Shown here piece after piece: positions 1-6,106 of a stretch of DNA of 21,077 bases. The DNA comes from a virus. Location: the IMG/VR virus record IMGVR_UViG_3300025860_000112, positions 1 through 21,077 of that record; one strand, written 5' to 3'. A program made the position numbers and the translations under genes. Under the pieces are notes generated by a model. That model searched no databases. It was not told the DNA's origin and saw only the letters and a program-made list of their open reading frames with translations. The stretch's first letter is position 1. Each line of letters opens with the position of its first letter.

Positions 1-1297
1 TACTAGGCACAGATTCCTCCGCTTCAATAAAATGAAACTTGTCATCCAGAAACATCATAGCATCAACAAGTTCGCTCTTGCTCATCCTCTGGCTTGGACC
101 AATATCAAATGGCTTGGCTATTACCTTTTCTGAAAGCCGCCTTATATGATTAGCGGTGCTATGCTCTGGTGAGAATACAGCAAACTTCCAACCGTGATTT
201 CTCGCGAGGTTTACCGCAAGCTGGTCTATAAAATTTGATTTGCCGTGGTTGGGAACGCCAGTAACAACAGCAAATGTGGATGGCATCACCTTGTAAATAT
301 TATCCAAAGATTTGAACCCTGTAGACAATGCCTTCTGCACATTGCCGTCATAAATATTCAAAACCTCTTTCTCATAATCCCTGACAGTGTATAATCCATC
401 TATGGGGTGTGGAGCCGCCAATCCTATTATCTCCCTTAAAACCTCGGCTCCATGCTCCATTAAACATTCATTCGCATCCTTGCATTGCACATCATGAAGG
501 TTTGGGTATTCAATAGTCCAACAACGGTCTTTACCAAAGCGGTGTATCAGTTCCAGCTTTAACGCTTGCCCAGCTTCATCAGCATCAACAGCAACAATCA
601 CCTTCTCTGCCTCATGCAACCATTCGCAATTCTGCAAGGCTTGGAATCGCTTATCGTTCTCATCAAATTTTGCGGCCTTGGGTGCGCCATCTGGCAATGA
701 TACAGCATATGAGAAACCAGCTTCGTGCATGGAAAGCACATCCATCTCACCCTCAACAAATATAACTGTCTTAGAACCTGTATCATCCCACCACTGTTTA
801 ACAGCATCCATATTGAACAGGGTACGCTCTGCGCCGTTTTCTTGCCTAAACTTCTTATCCTTGGTTCTGTATTTTATGTTCACCAGTTGCCCATCTTTGT
901 GATATGGGAACGCATAACAGGCTTCCTCGCCATTGCCAAACCAGTTTCTTGTCCTAGTAATCTGAAACGCCGCTACAGTCTCTTTGCTTATGCCCCGCCG
1001 CTTAAACCATTCAAGCATTGGCTGGCTTTCTGCATCGGCCTGTTTTGGCGGTGTAGGGCGTTTGTATTCCACTGGCCTTACATACTGCCCATCTGCTTTG
1101 TAGTTAGCCCCAGCAACAGCCCCAGCCCATTCGCAATGGTGGCACTTCCAGACTGCACCCCCATCAGGCTCTATGGTAACTGATAAGCATTGGTCTGCTT
1201 TGTTGCGTCTTGTGTGTGAACATTCTGGGCAAGTGGTTTTGTGGTCGCCAGCTTTCCAGTTGCGTAGCTGTATTTTATTATCAATCAATTTTTGCAT
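1..1297 (-). CDS. TOPRIM primase-helicase, C-terminus cut by window edge
   Basis: Bifunctional replication protein of the T7 gp4/Twinkle kind: it would lay RNA primers and unwind DNA at the phage fork. I translated it by hand from the ATG at 1297-1295; the frame stays open to base 1, giving 432 residues before the edge. A zinc-binding pair lies at C23-P-E-C26 and C52-H-H-C55. The TOPRIM core follows, with VEGEMD at 181-186 and DADEAG at 238-243. A DnaB/RecA-type helicase domain begins near residue 300, with Walker A G-V-P-N-H-G-K-S at 347-354. The Walker B and later motifs lie outside the window. It starts 3 bases after the stop of the upstream replication gene, so the two are surely cotranscribed. 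The upstream sequence GGCGGGA is only a weak ribosome site, suggesting translational coupling. Confidence 0.93.
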   Translation of the reverse strand, partial: MQKLIDNKIQLRNWKAGDHKTTCPECSHTRRNKADQCLSVTIEPDGGAVWKCHHCEWAGAVAGANYKADGQYVRPVEYKRPTPPKQADAESQPMLEWFKRRGISKETVAAFQITRTRNWFGNGEEACYAFPYHKDGQLVNIKYRTKDKKFRQENGAERTLFNMDAVKQWWDDTGSKTVIFVEGEMDVLSMHEAGFSYAVSLPDGAPKAAKFDENDKRFQALQNCEWLHEAEKVIVAVDADEAGQALKLELIHRFGKDRCWTIEYPNLHDVQCKDANECLMEHGAEVLREIIGLAAPHPIDGLYTVRDYEKEVLNIYDGNVQKALSTGFKSLDNIYKVMPSTFAVVTGVPNHGKSNFIDQLAVNLARNHGWKFAVFSPEHSTANHIRRLSEKVIAKPFDIGPSQRMSKSELVDAMMFLDDKFHFIEAEESVPS

Positions 1298-1300
1298 TGT

Positions 1301-1927
1301 TTATCCCGCCAGTTGGTTTCGGTTCGTGGTTATAGCTTGCGCTTCTTCTACAGTTTCCCAACGCCGCTGGTTAAGCCATGTGGTCGCGTGAGGAATGTAT
1401 TTCTTATCTTTACCATGCGTGGTGCGCTTAAATCTACAGGTAGCTAAAAATAAATCCCTAACCCCTATATCCCTATCTGTTACTCGCTTCCATGCTTCAT
1501 AGGCTTTTGCTTTTGAACCATCGTTGCGCGGGTATGCGTTCCACCATTCCAAAAAGTCAGGCGCATATTTGTCACCCCTCTTTGTATTATTAGGTTGTTT
1601 AACTCTGATAGTATTGGGGGGCATATTTGTCACCCCCACCCCCGCAATATTGTCACCCCTGCTTAATTTAAGAGTATAGGTATTGCTAGTCTGTTTGCCG
1701 TCATCATTATACCTTGCCATCACTTCAACCATACCATCCGCCACAAGACTCTTAATTGCCCTCTGTATGGTACGCTCATCACAGCCGCAAAGCTCTGATA
1801 GCTTCTTGTATGAAGGGTAACTGGAAAAGTTCTCATCCGCGTAGTTGGCTATCATAATCAATACCAACTTGGCGGTTGGGTTCTGGCACTTGGCTTTAGC
1901 CGCCAGCCCTACTGCATCCCAACTCAT
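1301..1927 (-). CDS. winged-helix phage replication initiator-like protein
   Basis: 208 residues. The N-terminal ~90 residues form a helix-turn-helix/winged-helix domain: a DnaD/replication-protein-O type start (MSWDAVGLAAKAK), then a recognition region around LCGCDERTIQRAIKSL and a wing around GMVEVMARYNDDGK. The C-terminal part (FLEWWNAYPR, then HATTWLNQRRWE) is the segment typical of phage replication proteins that load helicase. Its position directly ahead of the primase-helicase supports an origin-binding or helicase-loading role. I chose ATG 1927 because AAAGGAG lies 6 bases upstream. An in-frame ATG at 1945 would add six residues; it sits right behind a TAACCACGA sequence resembling the leader repeated elsewhere in the window. 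The DNA target is not visible. Confidence 0.85.
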   Translation of the reverse strand: MSWDAVGLAAKAKCQNPTAKLVLIMIANYADENFSSYPSYKKLSELCGCDERTIQRAIKSLVADGMVEVMARYNDDGKQTSNTYTLKLSRGDNIAGVGVTNMPPNTIRVKQPNNTKRGDKYAPDFLEWWNAYPRNDGSKAKAYEAWKRVTDRDIGVRDLFLATCRFKRTTHGKDKKYIPHATTWLNQRRWETVEEAQAITTNRNQLAG

Positions 1928-1957
1928 GTTAGCTCCTTTGGTCATTCGTGGTTAAAC

Positions 1958-1987
1958 AACATAAACCCAGCCAATATTTTATCGCAA
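1958..1987 (-). promoter_or_regulatory. weak candidate promoter for the replication genes
   Basis: On the minus strand, TTGCGA (1987-1982) and TATGTT (1963-1958) are separated by 18 bases, each matching 4 of 6 consensus positions. It lies 31 bases upstream of the chosen start at 1927, in an AT-rich gap between divergent genes. It is a weak match, and regulated phage promoters often are. Confidence 0.3.
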
Positions 1988-2014
1988 GATTTTTTTTATT
2001 TATTTCACTTTGTG

Positions 2015-2048
2015 TGTTGACATTAGTAAACAGGTGTGCGATTATAAT
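2015..2048 (+). promoter_or_regulatory. promoter with embedded palindromic operator, copy 1
   Basis: Perfect -35 TTGACA (2017-2022) and perfect -10 TATAAT (2043-2048). The spacing is 20 bases, longer than usual, and GATTAT at 2040 gives a 17-base alternative. The -35 lies inside TGTTGAC-ATTA-GTAAACA (2015-2032), an imperfect palindrome with 6 of 7 arm positions matched. The same element recurs at 8629 and 10577. Overlap of a dyad with the -35 suggests repression by a dimeric HTH protein of this phage. Confidence 0.65.
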
Positions 2049-2061
2049 GAATAAGCAATGA

Positions 2062-2081
2062 AAACCACGGAGACTAAAATG
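2062..2081 (+). promoter_or_regulatory. repeated translation leader, copy 1
   Basis: AAACCACGGAGACTAAAATG. GGAG is the ribosome site, 6 bases before ATG 2079. The flanking AAACCAC and ACC/ACT bases are conserved at other starts in the window although the ribosome would not need them. This decides the start of the gene at 2079 over an earlier in-frame ATG at 2058. Confidence 0.75.
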
Positions 2082-2312
2082 ATAACCGCAAGCACCAAAT
2101 TGGAAAAGCTGTTAAGAGAAGGCAATTACTTAAAAGCCTTATCACTAGCCTCTAAATTTCCAAGGCTAGGCGAACACAAAGAACAGATACGTTTAGGGCA
2201 TGAAGCCAACCAGCATCCCAGCTTTTACAGGCAGATTGGCAAGAACCCTGACCAGCTAGTAGCTGATGGCATTGCCGCGTTAAAAGACAGATACGCATAC
2301 CTAACAAACTAA
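2079..2312 (+). CDS. conserved hypothetical early protein (77 aa)
   Basis: Small, mostly helical, basic protein starting MITASTKLEKLL. It has a motif-like middle (SKFPRLGEHKEQI) and a second conserved-looking stretch (HPSFYRQIGKNPDQLV, then GIAALKDRY). I recall similar short proteins in alphaproteobacterial phages, but no function is known to me. It is the first gene behind promoter copy 1. The start at 2079 is set by the leader GGAGACTAAA; the earlier ATG at 2058 would translate the leader itself and lacks a ribosome site. The stop at 2310-2312 shares two bases with the leader of the next gene. Confidence 0.8.
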   Translation: MITASTKLEKLLREGNYLKALSLASKFPRLGEHKEQIRLGHEANQHPSFYRQIGKNPDQLVADGIAALKDRYAYLTN

Positions 2313-2329
2313 ACCACGGAGAAAAAATG
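2311..2329 (+). promoter_or_regulatory. repeated translation leader, copy 2
   Basis: AAACCACGGAGAAAAAATG, fused to the TAA stop of the preceding gene. GGAG lies 5 bases before ATG 2327. A clean copy ahead of a 26-codon frame is the main reason to believe that tiny gene. Confidence 0.65.
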
Positions 2330-2407
2330 ATGTTAGCTTTTAAAATTACAATGGGCGTATTAGGGATGGCAATGTTCTGTTCACTCCCGATACTATTCTT
2401 TCTTTAA
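2327..2407 (+). CDS. tiny single-span membrane peptide (26 aa)
   Basis: A 26-residue frame, MMLAFKITMGVLGMAMFC..., ending at TAA 2405-2407. Apart from one lysine near the start it is entirely hydrophobic and would form one membrane helix. It has its own copy of the repeated leader and lies in line between two genes with the same leader, which supports real translation. Its last two stop-codon bases begin the leader of the next gene. It resembles no family I know. A regulatory or membrane-modulating micropeptide would be a guess. Confidence 0.6.
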   Translation: MMLAFKITMGVLGMAMFCSLPILFFL

Positions 2408-2425
2408 ACCACGGAGACCAAAATG
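2406..2425 (+). promoter_or_regulatory. repeated translation leader, copy 3
   Basis: AAACCACGGAGACCAAAATG, the consensus form of the leader, overlapping the TAA of the 26-codon gene. GGAG is 6 bases before ATG 2423. It is identical over 20 bases to the copy at 8678-8697. Confidence 0.75.
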
Positions 2426-3556
2426 ATTGAAGATAATGAACCAAATTTAGCGAATACTTTTTTAGCGGCACTGGCTAATCCAGAGCGAGGCATACACCTT
2501 TACAAAAAAGGAAGATACACAGAAGGTAATCGCAGACTATTGCAACGCACCATGATTGATGCACAGCGATTTGTGCTTGATAAAAAACTGGTTGAGCATT
2601 GCGCTTATTCCAGCTTAGACACTCCCCGCAACTTAGTTAAGATGGCTCAACGAGCAATACCGCCATTTGAAACCATGTTTATTGAATGGAATGAATATCA
2701 CAGAGTTGACGTATTGAGAGAGGCTTACAAACAAACATATCCAGACAAGTTAATTGATGAAGAAAACAAAGCACCATTAAAGGTTGGGTATTTGATACAA
2801 CGGCTAAATGGACACTTTATGTTTACGGCGGTAGTTGAGTTTATTGACGATAAAACTGGCAAGACAGGCGTTTGGCCTAATGGCACTAGCTTCTATTTTA
2901 GTAATGACATTGAAATAGATTATGAGTGGACATTAAGCCCTGAGTTGGACAATGACCTTGATAAGCCTGACCCAAGGGAATTAAGTGTGATACAAAAACA
3001 GGCAATGCGGCATTTAATATTCCCTTTTTATTATGATGAAAACGCAAGTGATTACGCAAATGAACTTGATTGGTTTTCCAAACGAGTGCTTGTTGCACAA
3101 TCACCGAACCTAAACACCACTGATGAAATGTGGCGCACAGGTTGGAGCAGAGATTGGATGGTTCGAAAAACCAAAAATGAACTTACAGCCATTGAGGGTG
3201 ATTTACGATTTTTAATTGTTGCCTTGGGGTTTTTGAATTATGACCATATCGTACTAGAGGACACCAAGCCCACCAAGAATGTAAAACACACTAGATTTGG
3301 GGGGCGGGTTCCAGAAAATGAATACCGTACTGTGTTTATTGATTTGCCAAAACGATGCCAAACTTTACGGCGCGGCATCCTTACAGGCACAGGTAGCCCG
3401 AAAAAAGAACATTGGCGGCGTGGACATTGGAGAGCAACCCAATGGGATAAGTTAGGCAATGTAACAAAGCACACTTGGATTGCGCCTATGAAGTGTGGTA
3501 ATCCAGAGCTAGGCCGCATTGAACATGATTACGTTTTGCGCGGCAAGAAAAGCTAA
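2423..3556 (+). CDS. hypothetical early phage protein (377 aa)
   Basis: The largest gene of the left plus-strand operon; I do not recognise a characterised family. It is soluble, with no signal peptide or membrane segment. The C-terminus (about 325-375) is rich in Arg/His/Trp: RRGHWRATQWDKLGN, then TWIAPMKCGNPELG and HDYVLRGKK. A similar RRGHWR...W..P..G...Y.V ending occurs in other phage and mobile-element proteins of unknown role and might bind nucleic acid or a metal. The leader at 2406 fixes the start. A stem-loop 30 bases past the stop probably ends the transcript. Confidence 0.85.
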   Translation: MIEDNEPNLANTFLAALANPERGIHLYKKGRYTEGNRRLLQRTMIDAQRFVLDKKLVEHCAYSSLDTPRNLVKMAQRAIPPFETMFIEWNEYHRVDVLREAYKQTYPDKLIDEENKAPLKVGYLIQRLNGHFMFTAVVEFIDDKTGKTGVWPNGTSFYFSNDIEIDYEWTLSPELDNDLDKPDPRELSVIQKQAMRHLIFPFYYDENASDYANELDWFSKRVLVAQSPNLNTTDEMWRTGWSRDWMVRKTKNELTAIEGDLRFLIVALGFLNYDHIVLEDTKPTKNVKHTRFGGRVPENEYRTVFIDLPKRCQTLRRGILTGTGSPKKEHWRRGHWRATQWDKLGNVTKHTWIAPMKCGNPELGRIEHDYVLRGKKS

Positions 3557-3586
3557 ATAGGGTTTACTCATTTCCCCTGTTTAGCG

Positions 3587-3630
3587 GGGCGGTTCCTTAC
3601 CGTGGTTGGTGGAGCCGCCCTTGTTCTTTG
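3587..3630 (+). terminator. candidate terminator after the left plus-strand operon
   Basis: GGGCGGTTCC (3587-3596) pairs with GGAGCCGCCC (3611-3620): ten pairs with one G-U wobble on the plus-strand RNA and a 14-base loop, followed by T-rich TTGTTCTTTG. On the minus strand the wobble becomes a C-A mismatch, so the hairpin is better suited to stop plus-strand transcription. It overlaps the 3' end of the convergent gene at 3597. A nearby CCCC/GGGG pair (3574-3577 with 3586-3589) could form an alternative fold. Confidence 0.5.
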
Positions 3631-3779
3631 TGGTCAGAACAATACCATGACCGTCCAAAATCAAACGAATAACAGGCTAGGTGTGAGCCACAAATTTTGC
3701 ACTCATGGTTTTTGTGTATTTTGGCTGTTGGCTTTTCGTACCTTGGCACTGTCTTTTTTCTGCTTTTCCATTTGTTCAT
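3597..3779 (-). CDS. small zinc-ribbon-like protein (60 aa)
   Basis: The C-terminal half holds C-K-I-C-G (CxxC), then W-Y-C-S-D-H (CxxH) about 20 residues later, a likely zinc-binding site. The N-terminal half is very basic (KWKSRKK, RYEKPTAKIHKNH), suggesting nucleic-acid binding. It overlaps the preceding gene by 77 bases if translation starts at ATG 3779, which has no good ribosome site. A GTG at 3749 would cut the overlap to 47 bases and still keep the whole cysteine region. It is the last gene of the minus-strand early cluster. No specific family is recognised. Confidence 0.6.
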   Translation of the reverse strand: MNKWKSRKKTVPRYEKPTAKIHKNHECKICGSHLACYSFDFGRSWYCSDHKEQGRLHQPR

Positions 3780-3867
3780 ATTCAGACTGTACCAAAACCT
3801 TCATTGCGGATATGCGAGATTTGAACCTGAGAACCAACGCTTCCCATTCTTTAGGACTGCGTTCCAT
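3703..3867 (-). CDS. short helical hypothetical protein (54 aa)
   Basis: This frame starts MERSPKEWEALVLRFKSRIS and ends in a charged, lysine- and glutamine-rich tail. It is almost entirely helical with no membrane segment. I recall similar short proteins (E-W-E-A-L-V-L-R-F-K) in marine phages, function unknown. An AAGAGA-like ribosome site precedes the ATG. It overlaps the upstream membrane-protein gene by 17 bases and the downstream zinc-ribbon gene by up to 77, consistent with coupled translation. Two long overlapping frames in different registers make this the less certain of the pair in coding assignment. Confidence 0.6.
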   Translation of the reverse strand: MERSPKEWEALVLRFKSRISAMKVLVQSEYEQMEKQKKDSAKVRKANSQNTQKP

Positions 3868-4189
3868 TCTCTTTTACTCTTGTGAATGCGGTGGCTCCCA
3901 TAAACGCCGCGACAATGCCCATATTCGCTACGACATAGGTTGATAGCAAAGATGTAACCAATGGCACTCTCTGGTCGCCCACAAGCGGAGAAACCACCAA
4001 AGCAATACAAACTGCACTAGACACAACACTGACCCAACAGATTAACCGTTGTTGGTCTTGCATTTTATCTGCGTTCTCCAGCTTAATCATGCGTTCTTCT
4101 CTAGCTATTTCTTCATCAGTCACAATGCCGTCACCATCTAAATCATGTTGCTCGTATCTTGAGCCTTTCTGTAATTTTTTCTGTGTCAT
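3851..4189 (-). CDS. EF-hand-containing two-span membrane protein (112 aa)
   Basis: Near the N-terminus lies a canonical EF-hand loop, D-L-D-G-D-G-I-V-T-D-E-E (D.D.DG.I..EE), which would bind calcium. A charged helix follows (EIAREERMIKLENADKM), then two hydrophobic segments (CWVSVVSSAVCIALVVSPLV and a second ending GIVAAFMGATAF). I recall comparable EF-hand plus two-helix proteins in marine phages. A holin or membrane-sensor role is possible but unproven. The start at 4189 follows GGTGA, and the gene overlaps the stop of the upstream one by 4 bases (ATGA). A longer upstream frame exists but lacks a ribosome site and only shadows the upstream gene. Confidence 0.8.
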   Translation of the reverse strand: MTQKKLQKGSRYEQHDLDGDGIVTDEEIAREERMIKLENADKMQDQQRLICWVSVVSSAVCIALVVSPLVGDQRVPLVTSLLSTYVVANMGIVAAFMGATAFTRVKENGTQS

Positions 4190-4668
4190 TTTACAATCAC
4201 CGTAAATAATCCCACGAATAAACCAAATGCTAAAACTACTACAACACCCGCCATAAGCCACTGTTTTAAGTTTTCTTCAAATTCCCTATCTTCTTTTAAC
4301 TTCTTACGTTTAGCAGCGGCAGCGGCTTCCTTGGCCTCTTGGATACGCTTGGCTCTCTCAGCTATGATGCCAGCCCAAGTGCCATGACCAAACCTCATGT
4401 CAACCATAGTTGCTACTTCTTGTAGCTGTTCAGCGGCGATTTTTGCATCAATCATTTCTTTAGCGACTGTATCAACGCCAAACTGGTCACCCAAACCAGT
4501 GCCAGACTTCTTGGCTCTAGCTTGTTGAACTTGTTTCTCGCCAGCGAACAGGTCATCAATTGAACTCGCAATGTCACGAATATCGTTTGCTGTCTGTATA
4601 TTTGATTTTATAAATTCCACTGATTTTTGAACCAGCGCAATGCCTGTAAGCACTTCAGCAACGACCAT
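4186..4668 (-). CDS. C-tail-anchored coiled-coil protein (160 aa)
   Basis: Helical protein: the N-terminal 60 residues are amphipathic (VLTGIALVQKSVEFIKS...), the middle (about 100-135) is a highly charged Ala/Lys/Glu coiled coil (RAKRIQEAKEAAAAAKRKK), and the C-terminus is one strong membrane helix (WLMAGVVVVLAFGLFVGLF). It would sit on the inner membrane with its bulk in the cytoplasm or virion. I recall unnamed homologues in marine phages. It is translated with the EF-hand protein (ATGA overlap), so the two may form one membrane complex. AAGGT precedes the start. Confidence 0.75.
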   Translation of the reverse strand: MVVAEVLTGIALVQKSVEFIKSNIQTANDIRDIASSIDDLFAGEKQVQQARAKKSGTGLGDQFGVDTVAKEMIDAKIAAEQLQEVATMVDMRFGHGTWAGIIAERAKRIQEAKEAAAAAKRKKLKEDREFEENLKQWLMAGVVVVLAFGLFVGLFTVIVK

Positions 4669-4723
4669 CAGATTACCTTTTTTGATAACCCTGATGGGCT
4701 GGTGAGTGTCTTTTGACTACTGC

Positions 4724-4752
4724 ATTATATCAGTAAACCTCTGTTATGACTA
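4724..4752 (-). promoter_or_regulatory. candidate internal promoter on the minus strand
   Basis: A perfect TATAAT (4729-4724) lies 17 bases from TAGTCA (4752-4747, 4 of 6 matches), at the 3' end of the DUF1064 gene and about 56 bases upstream of ATG 4668. It could give the membrane-protein genes their own transcript. It is based on sequence match only. Confidence 0.35.
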
Positions 4753-5074
4753 CAGGCGGGTCATAAGTCTCAAGAATCTTTTTCTTTATTTTATAGACAG
4801 GAGTTCGTGTTGCCACGCTTTTCACATCTTCCAAAACCTGTTTGCCGTGATGTGTATATTGGAAATCCCCCACATAATGCCCAATCTTTATTCCATTCAC
4901 CATCAGCGGGATTCTAGGTTGCAGCCGCAAGTTATCAATCTTGCCCTGCGATTCAAGCAACGCCAATATCTTATAACGCTCCGCTTCTTTTTTAGAATGG
5001 AACGTGATGCCATCAACAACAGTTTTAATGGCTCCGTATTTGTTCTTGGAAATCGTTCGCCGTGACCGCGCCAT
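4730..5074 (-). CDS. DUF1064 family endonuclease-like protein
   Basis: 114 residues matching the DUF1064 pattern: KYGAIKTVVDGITFHSKKEAERY at the N-terminus, then a GKI-x-LRLQPRIPL stretch, YVGDFQY and an LEDVKS motif, ending KKKILETY..V.ITEVY. The family has a restriction-endonuclease-like PD-(D/E)XK fold. Here the candidate catalytic residues are the Glu of KKEAERY, the Asp of GDF and the E-D-V-K set. In phages it usually sits among early or replication genes and is thought to cut or resolve DNA intermediates; the exact substrate is not known to me. It overlaps the upstream Cro-like gene by 50 bases. Confidence 0.88.
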   Translation of the reverse strand: MARSRRTISKNKYGAIKTVVDGITFHSKKEAERYKILALLESQGKIDNLRLQPRIPLMVNGIKIGHYVGDFQYTHHGKQVLEDVKSVATRTPVYKIKKKILETYDPPVVITEVY

Positions 5075-5225
5075 TTGTTGCTTCCATTATCTTGCTAATT
5101 GCTTCGTGTCGCGGATACCTTTCTCCGCTAATCCATTTAAGAACCCCGCCCTTGGAGAATCCAACAGCATCCGCAAAGTCATCAGGCTTGATGCCCTTCA
5201 TTTTCAAATATGATTTTAAGGTCAT
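5025..5225 (-). CDS. Cro/CI-type HTH regulator (66 aa)
   Basis: Small single-domain XRE-family DNA-binding protein. The turn is seen in DDFADAVGFSKGGVLKWISGE, the pattern of a Cro-like helix 2-turn-helix 3. The length is typical of Cro, with no oligomerisation or autocleavage domain. It is the first gene of the minus-strand early cluster and lies divergent from the recombination operon. Between them sits an inverted repeat at 5259-5273 that is the obvious candidate operator. It probably represses its own promoter and the divergent one. TATGAT at about 5230-5235 on the minus strand could be its -10 box. Confidence 0.88.
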   Translation of the reverse strand: MTLKSYLKMKGIKPDDFADAVGFSKGGVLKWISGERYPRHEAISKIMEATNGAVTANDFQEQIRSH

Positions 5226-5258
5226 GCCGTATCATATCTTAACAGTGTTTTTTAATCT

Positions 5259-5273
5259 ACCCCATTTTGGGGT
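5259..5273. promoter_or_regulatory. inverted-repeat operator candidate
   Basis: ACCCCA-TTT-TGGGGT: a perfect 6+6 dyad with a 3-base centre, in the 104-base gap between the divergent Cro-like gene and the exonuclease gene. Size and symmetry fit a dimeric XRE repressor site, and there is no T-tract on either side to make it a terminator. It is distinct in sequence from the palindromes at 2015, 8629 and 10577. Confidence 0.6.
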
Positions 5274-5329
5274 TGTGTGTTGCTGTATGTTGTTGTAGTG
5301 TATTTTACATAACAAGATTGGAAATGACC

Positions 5330-6106
5330 ATGAAAAACGTATTTGAACACCACGGACTAGGGCATTTATCCGCCAGTACCATTAACCAATGGATACAACA
5401 GCCAGCCCTATGTTTGCTAAAGATTGGCGGGTTTAGCGATGGGGAAGCTGGCGCGGCGGCGTGGCGTGGCTCTGGGGTTGACAGGGCTGTTACCAAAGCG
5501 GCATTTAACCCAGACATGAAAGTTGATGACCTCATTAACTTGGCGCACAAAGTATTTGATGACAGCCATACCAAATCCATAAATGAGCATAACCCTGAGA
5601 AGGTAGCCAAGGAACGCAAAGCCATTGTTGACTATGTGAAACAAGGCGCACAGTTCTACAGGGGGCTAGGTGAACAGCCTGAATCAGAACAAGGCAAGGT
5701 AGTTGTGCGGATTGGTGATATACAAACGCCTTTCGTTGGATACTACGACTTGCTCTACAAAGACAAAGTAAGAGACACTAAAACAGTTGGGCGGCAAGTG
5801 TCAGAGCTTGCACAAACAGCCAGCCGACAGGCATCAATATATGCGCTTGGCACAGGTTGTGAGCCTTGGATTGATTACGTCACCACCAAAGAAGTCAGAG
5901 CCTACAGGGTGGAGAGAGTTGACTACTGGCTTCGTCAAGTTGAGTTGGCAAGCAAATCATTGGAGCGTGTACTATCTCACTCTAATGATATTGTAGAATG
6001 TTGCCAGCTTGTTTACCCAGACCTAGACCACTGGATGTGGAGCGATACCATGAAACGTATTGCCAAAGACATCTGGCAGATGGAGAACCACGATGCAATC
6101 AGATGA
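5330..6106 (+). CDS. RecB-like PD-(D/E)XK exonuclease
   Basis: 258 residues; phage recombination exonuclease of the PDDEXK_1/RecB-nuclease superfamily. It would resect double-strand ends to feed the adjacent annealing protein, as lambda Exo does for Beta. Visible motifs: N-terminal LSASTINQWIQQPAL (family signature), D140 in VGYYDLLY, D149-T-K151 as the catalytic DxK, and Q167-A-S-I-Y171, the QxxxY motif of RecB-type nucleases. I place the start at ATG 5330 (GGA 7 bases upstream); ATG 5324 in frame is an alternative. The frame is open further upstream to 5267, but that would cover the promoter region. It is first of a tightly overlapped recombination operon. Confidence 0.9.
   Translation: MKNVFEHHGLGHLSASTINQWIQQPALCLLKIGGFSDGEAGAAAWRGSGVDRAVTKAAFNPDMKVDDLINLAHKVFDDSHTKSINEHNPEKVAKERKAIVDYVKQGAQFYRGLGEQPESEQGKVVVRIGDIQTPFVGYYDLLYKDKVRDTKTVGRQVSELAQTASRQASIYALGTGCEPWIDYVTTKEVRAYRVERVDYWLRQVELASKSLERVLSHSNDIVECCQLVYPDLDHWMWSDTMKRIAKDIWQMENHDAIR
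6082..6095 (+). promoter_or_regulatory. rearranged leader (GGAG before ACCACG) at the ERF start
   Basis: GGAGAACCACGATG: here GGAG precedes AACCACG, and the ACG abuts ATG 6093. The order is reversed relative to the AAACCACGGAG leaders. The same form occurs at 10621. It sets the ERF start inside the end of the exonuclease gene. Confidence 0.55.

Noticed and set aside
309-318. GGTTCAAATC on the minus strand, like a tRNA T-loop
   Set aside because: It encodes part of the primase-helicase, and no acceptor, D or anticodon arms fit around it.
725-1183. 152-codon open frame on the plus strand
   Set aside because: Antisense to the primase-helicase, whose zinc and TOPRIM motifs lie in the same DNA; no ribosome site.
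1946-2078. Possible replication origin in the AT-rich gap next to the replication genes
   Set aside because: No iterons or repeated boxes are visible apart from the promoter elements.
3818-3827. A second GGTTCAAATC on the minus strand, tRNA-like
   Set aside because: The flanking bases do not pair as a T-stem and the stretch is coding in the 54-residue gene.
5267-5329. Upstream extension of the exonuclease from an ATG at 5267
   Set aside because: It would translate the divergent control region and part of the dyad, and begins with a cysteine-rich stretch absent from the family.
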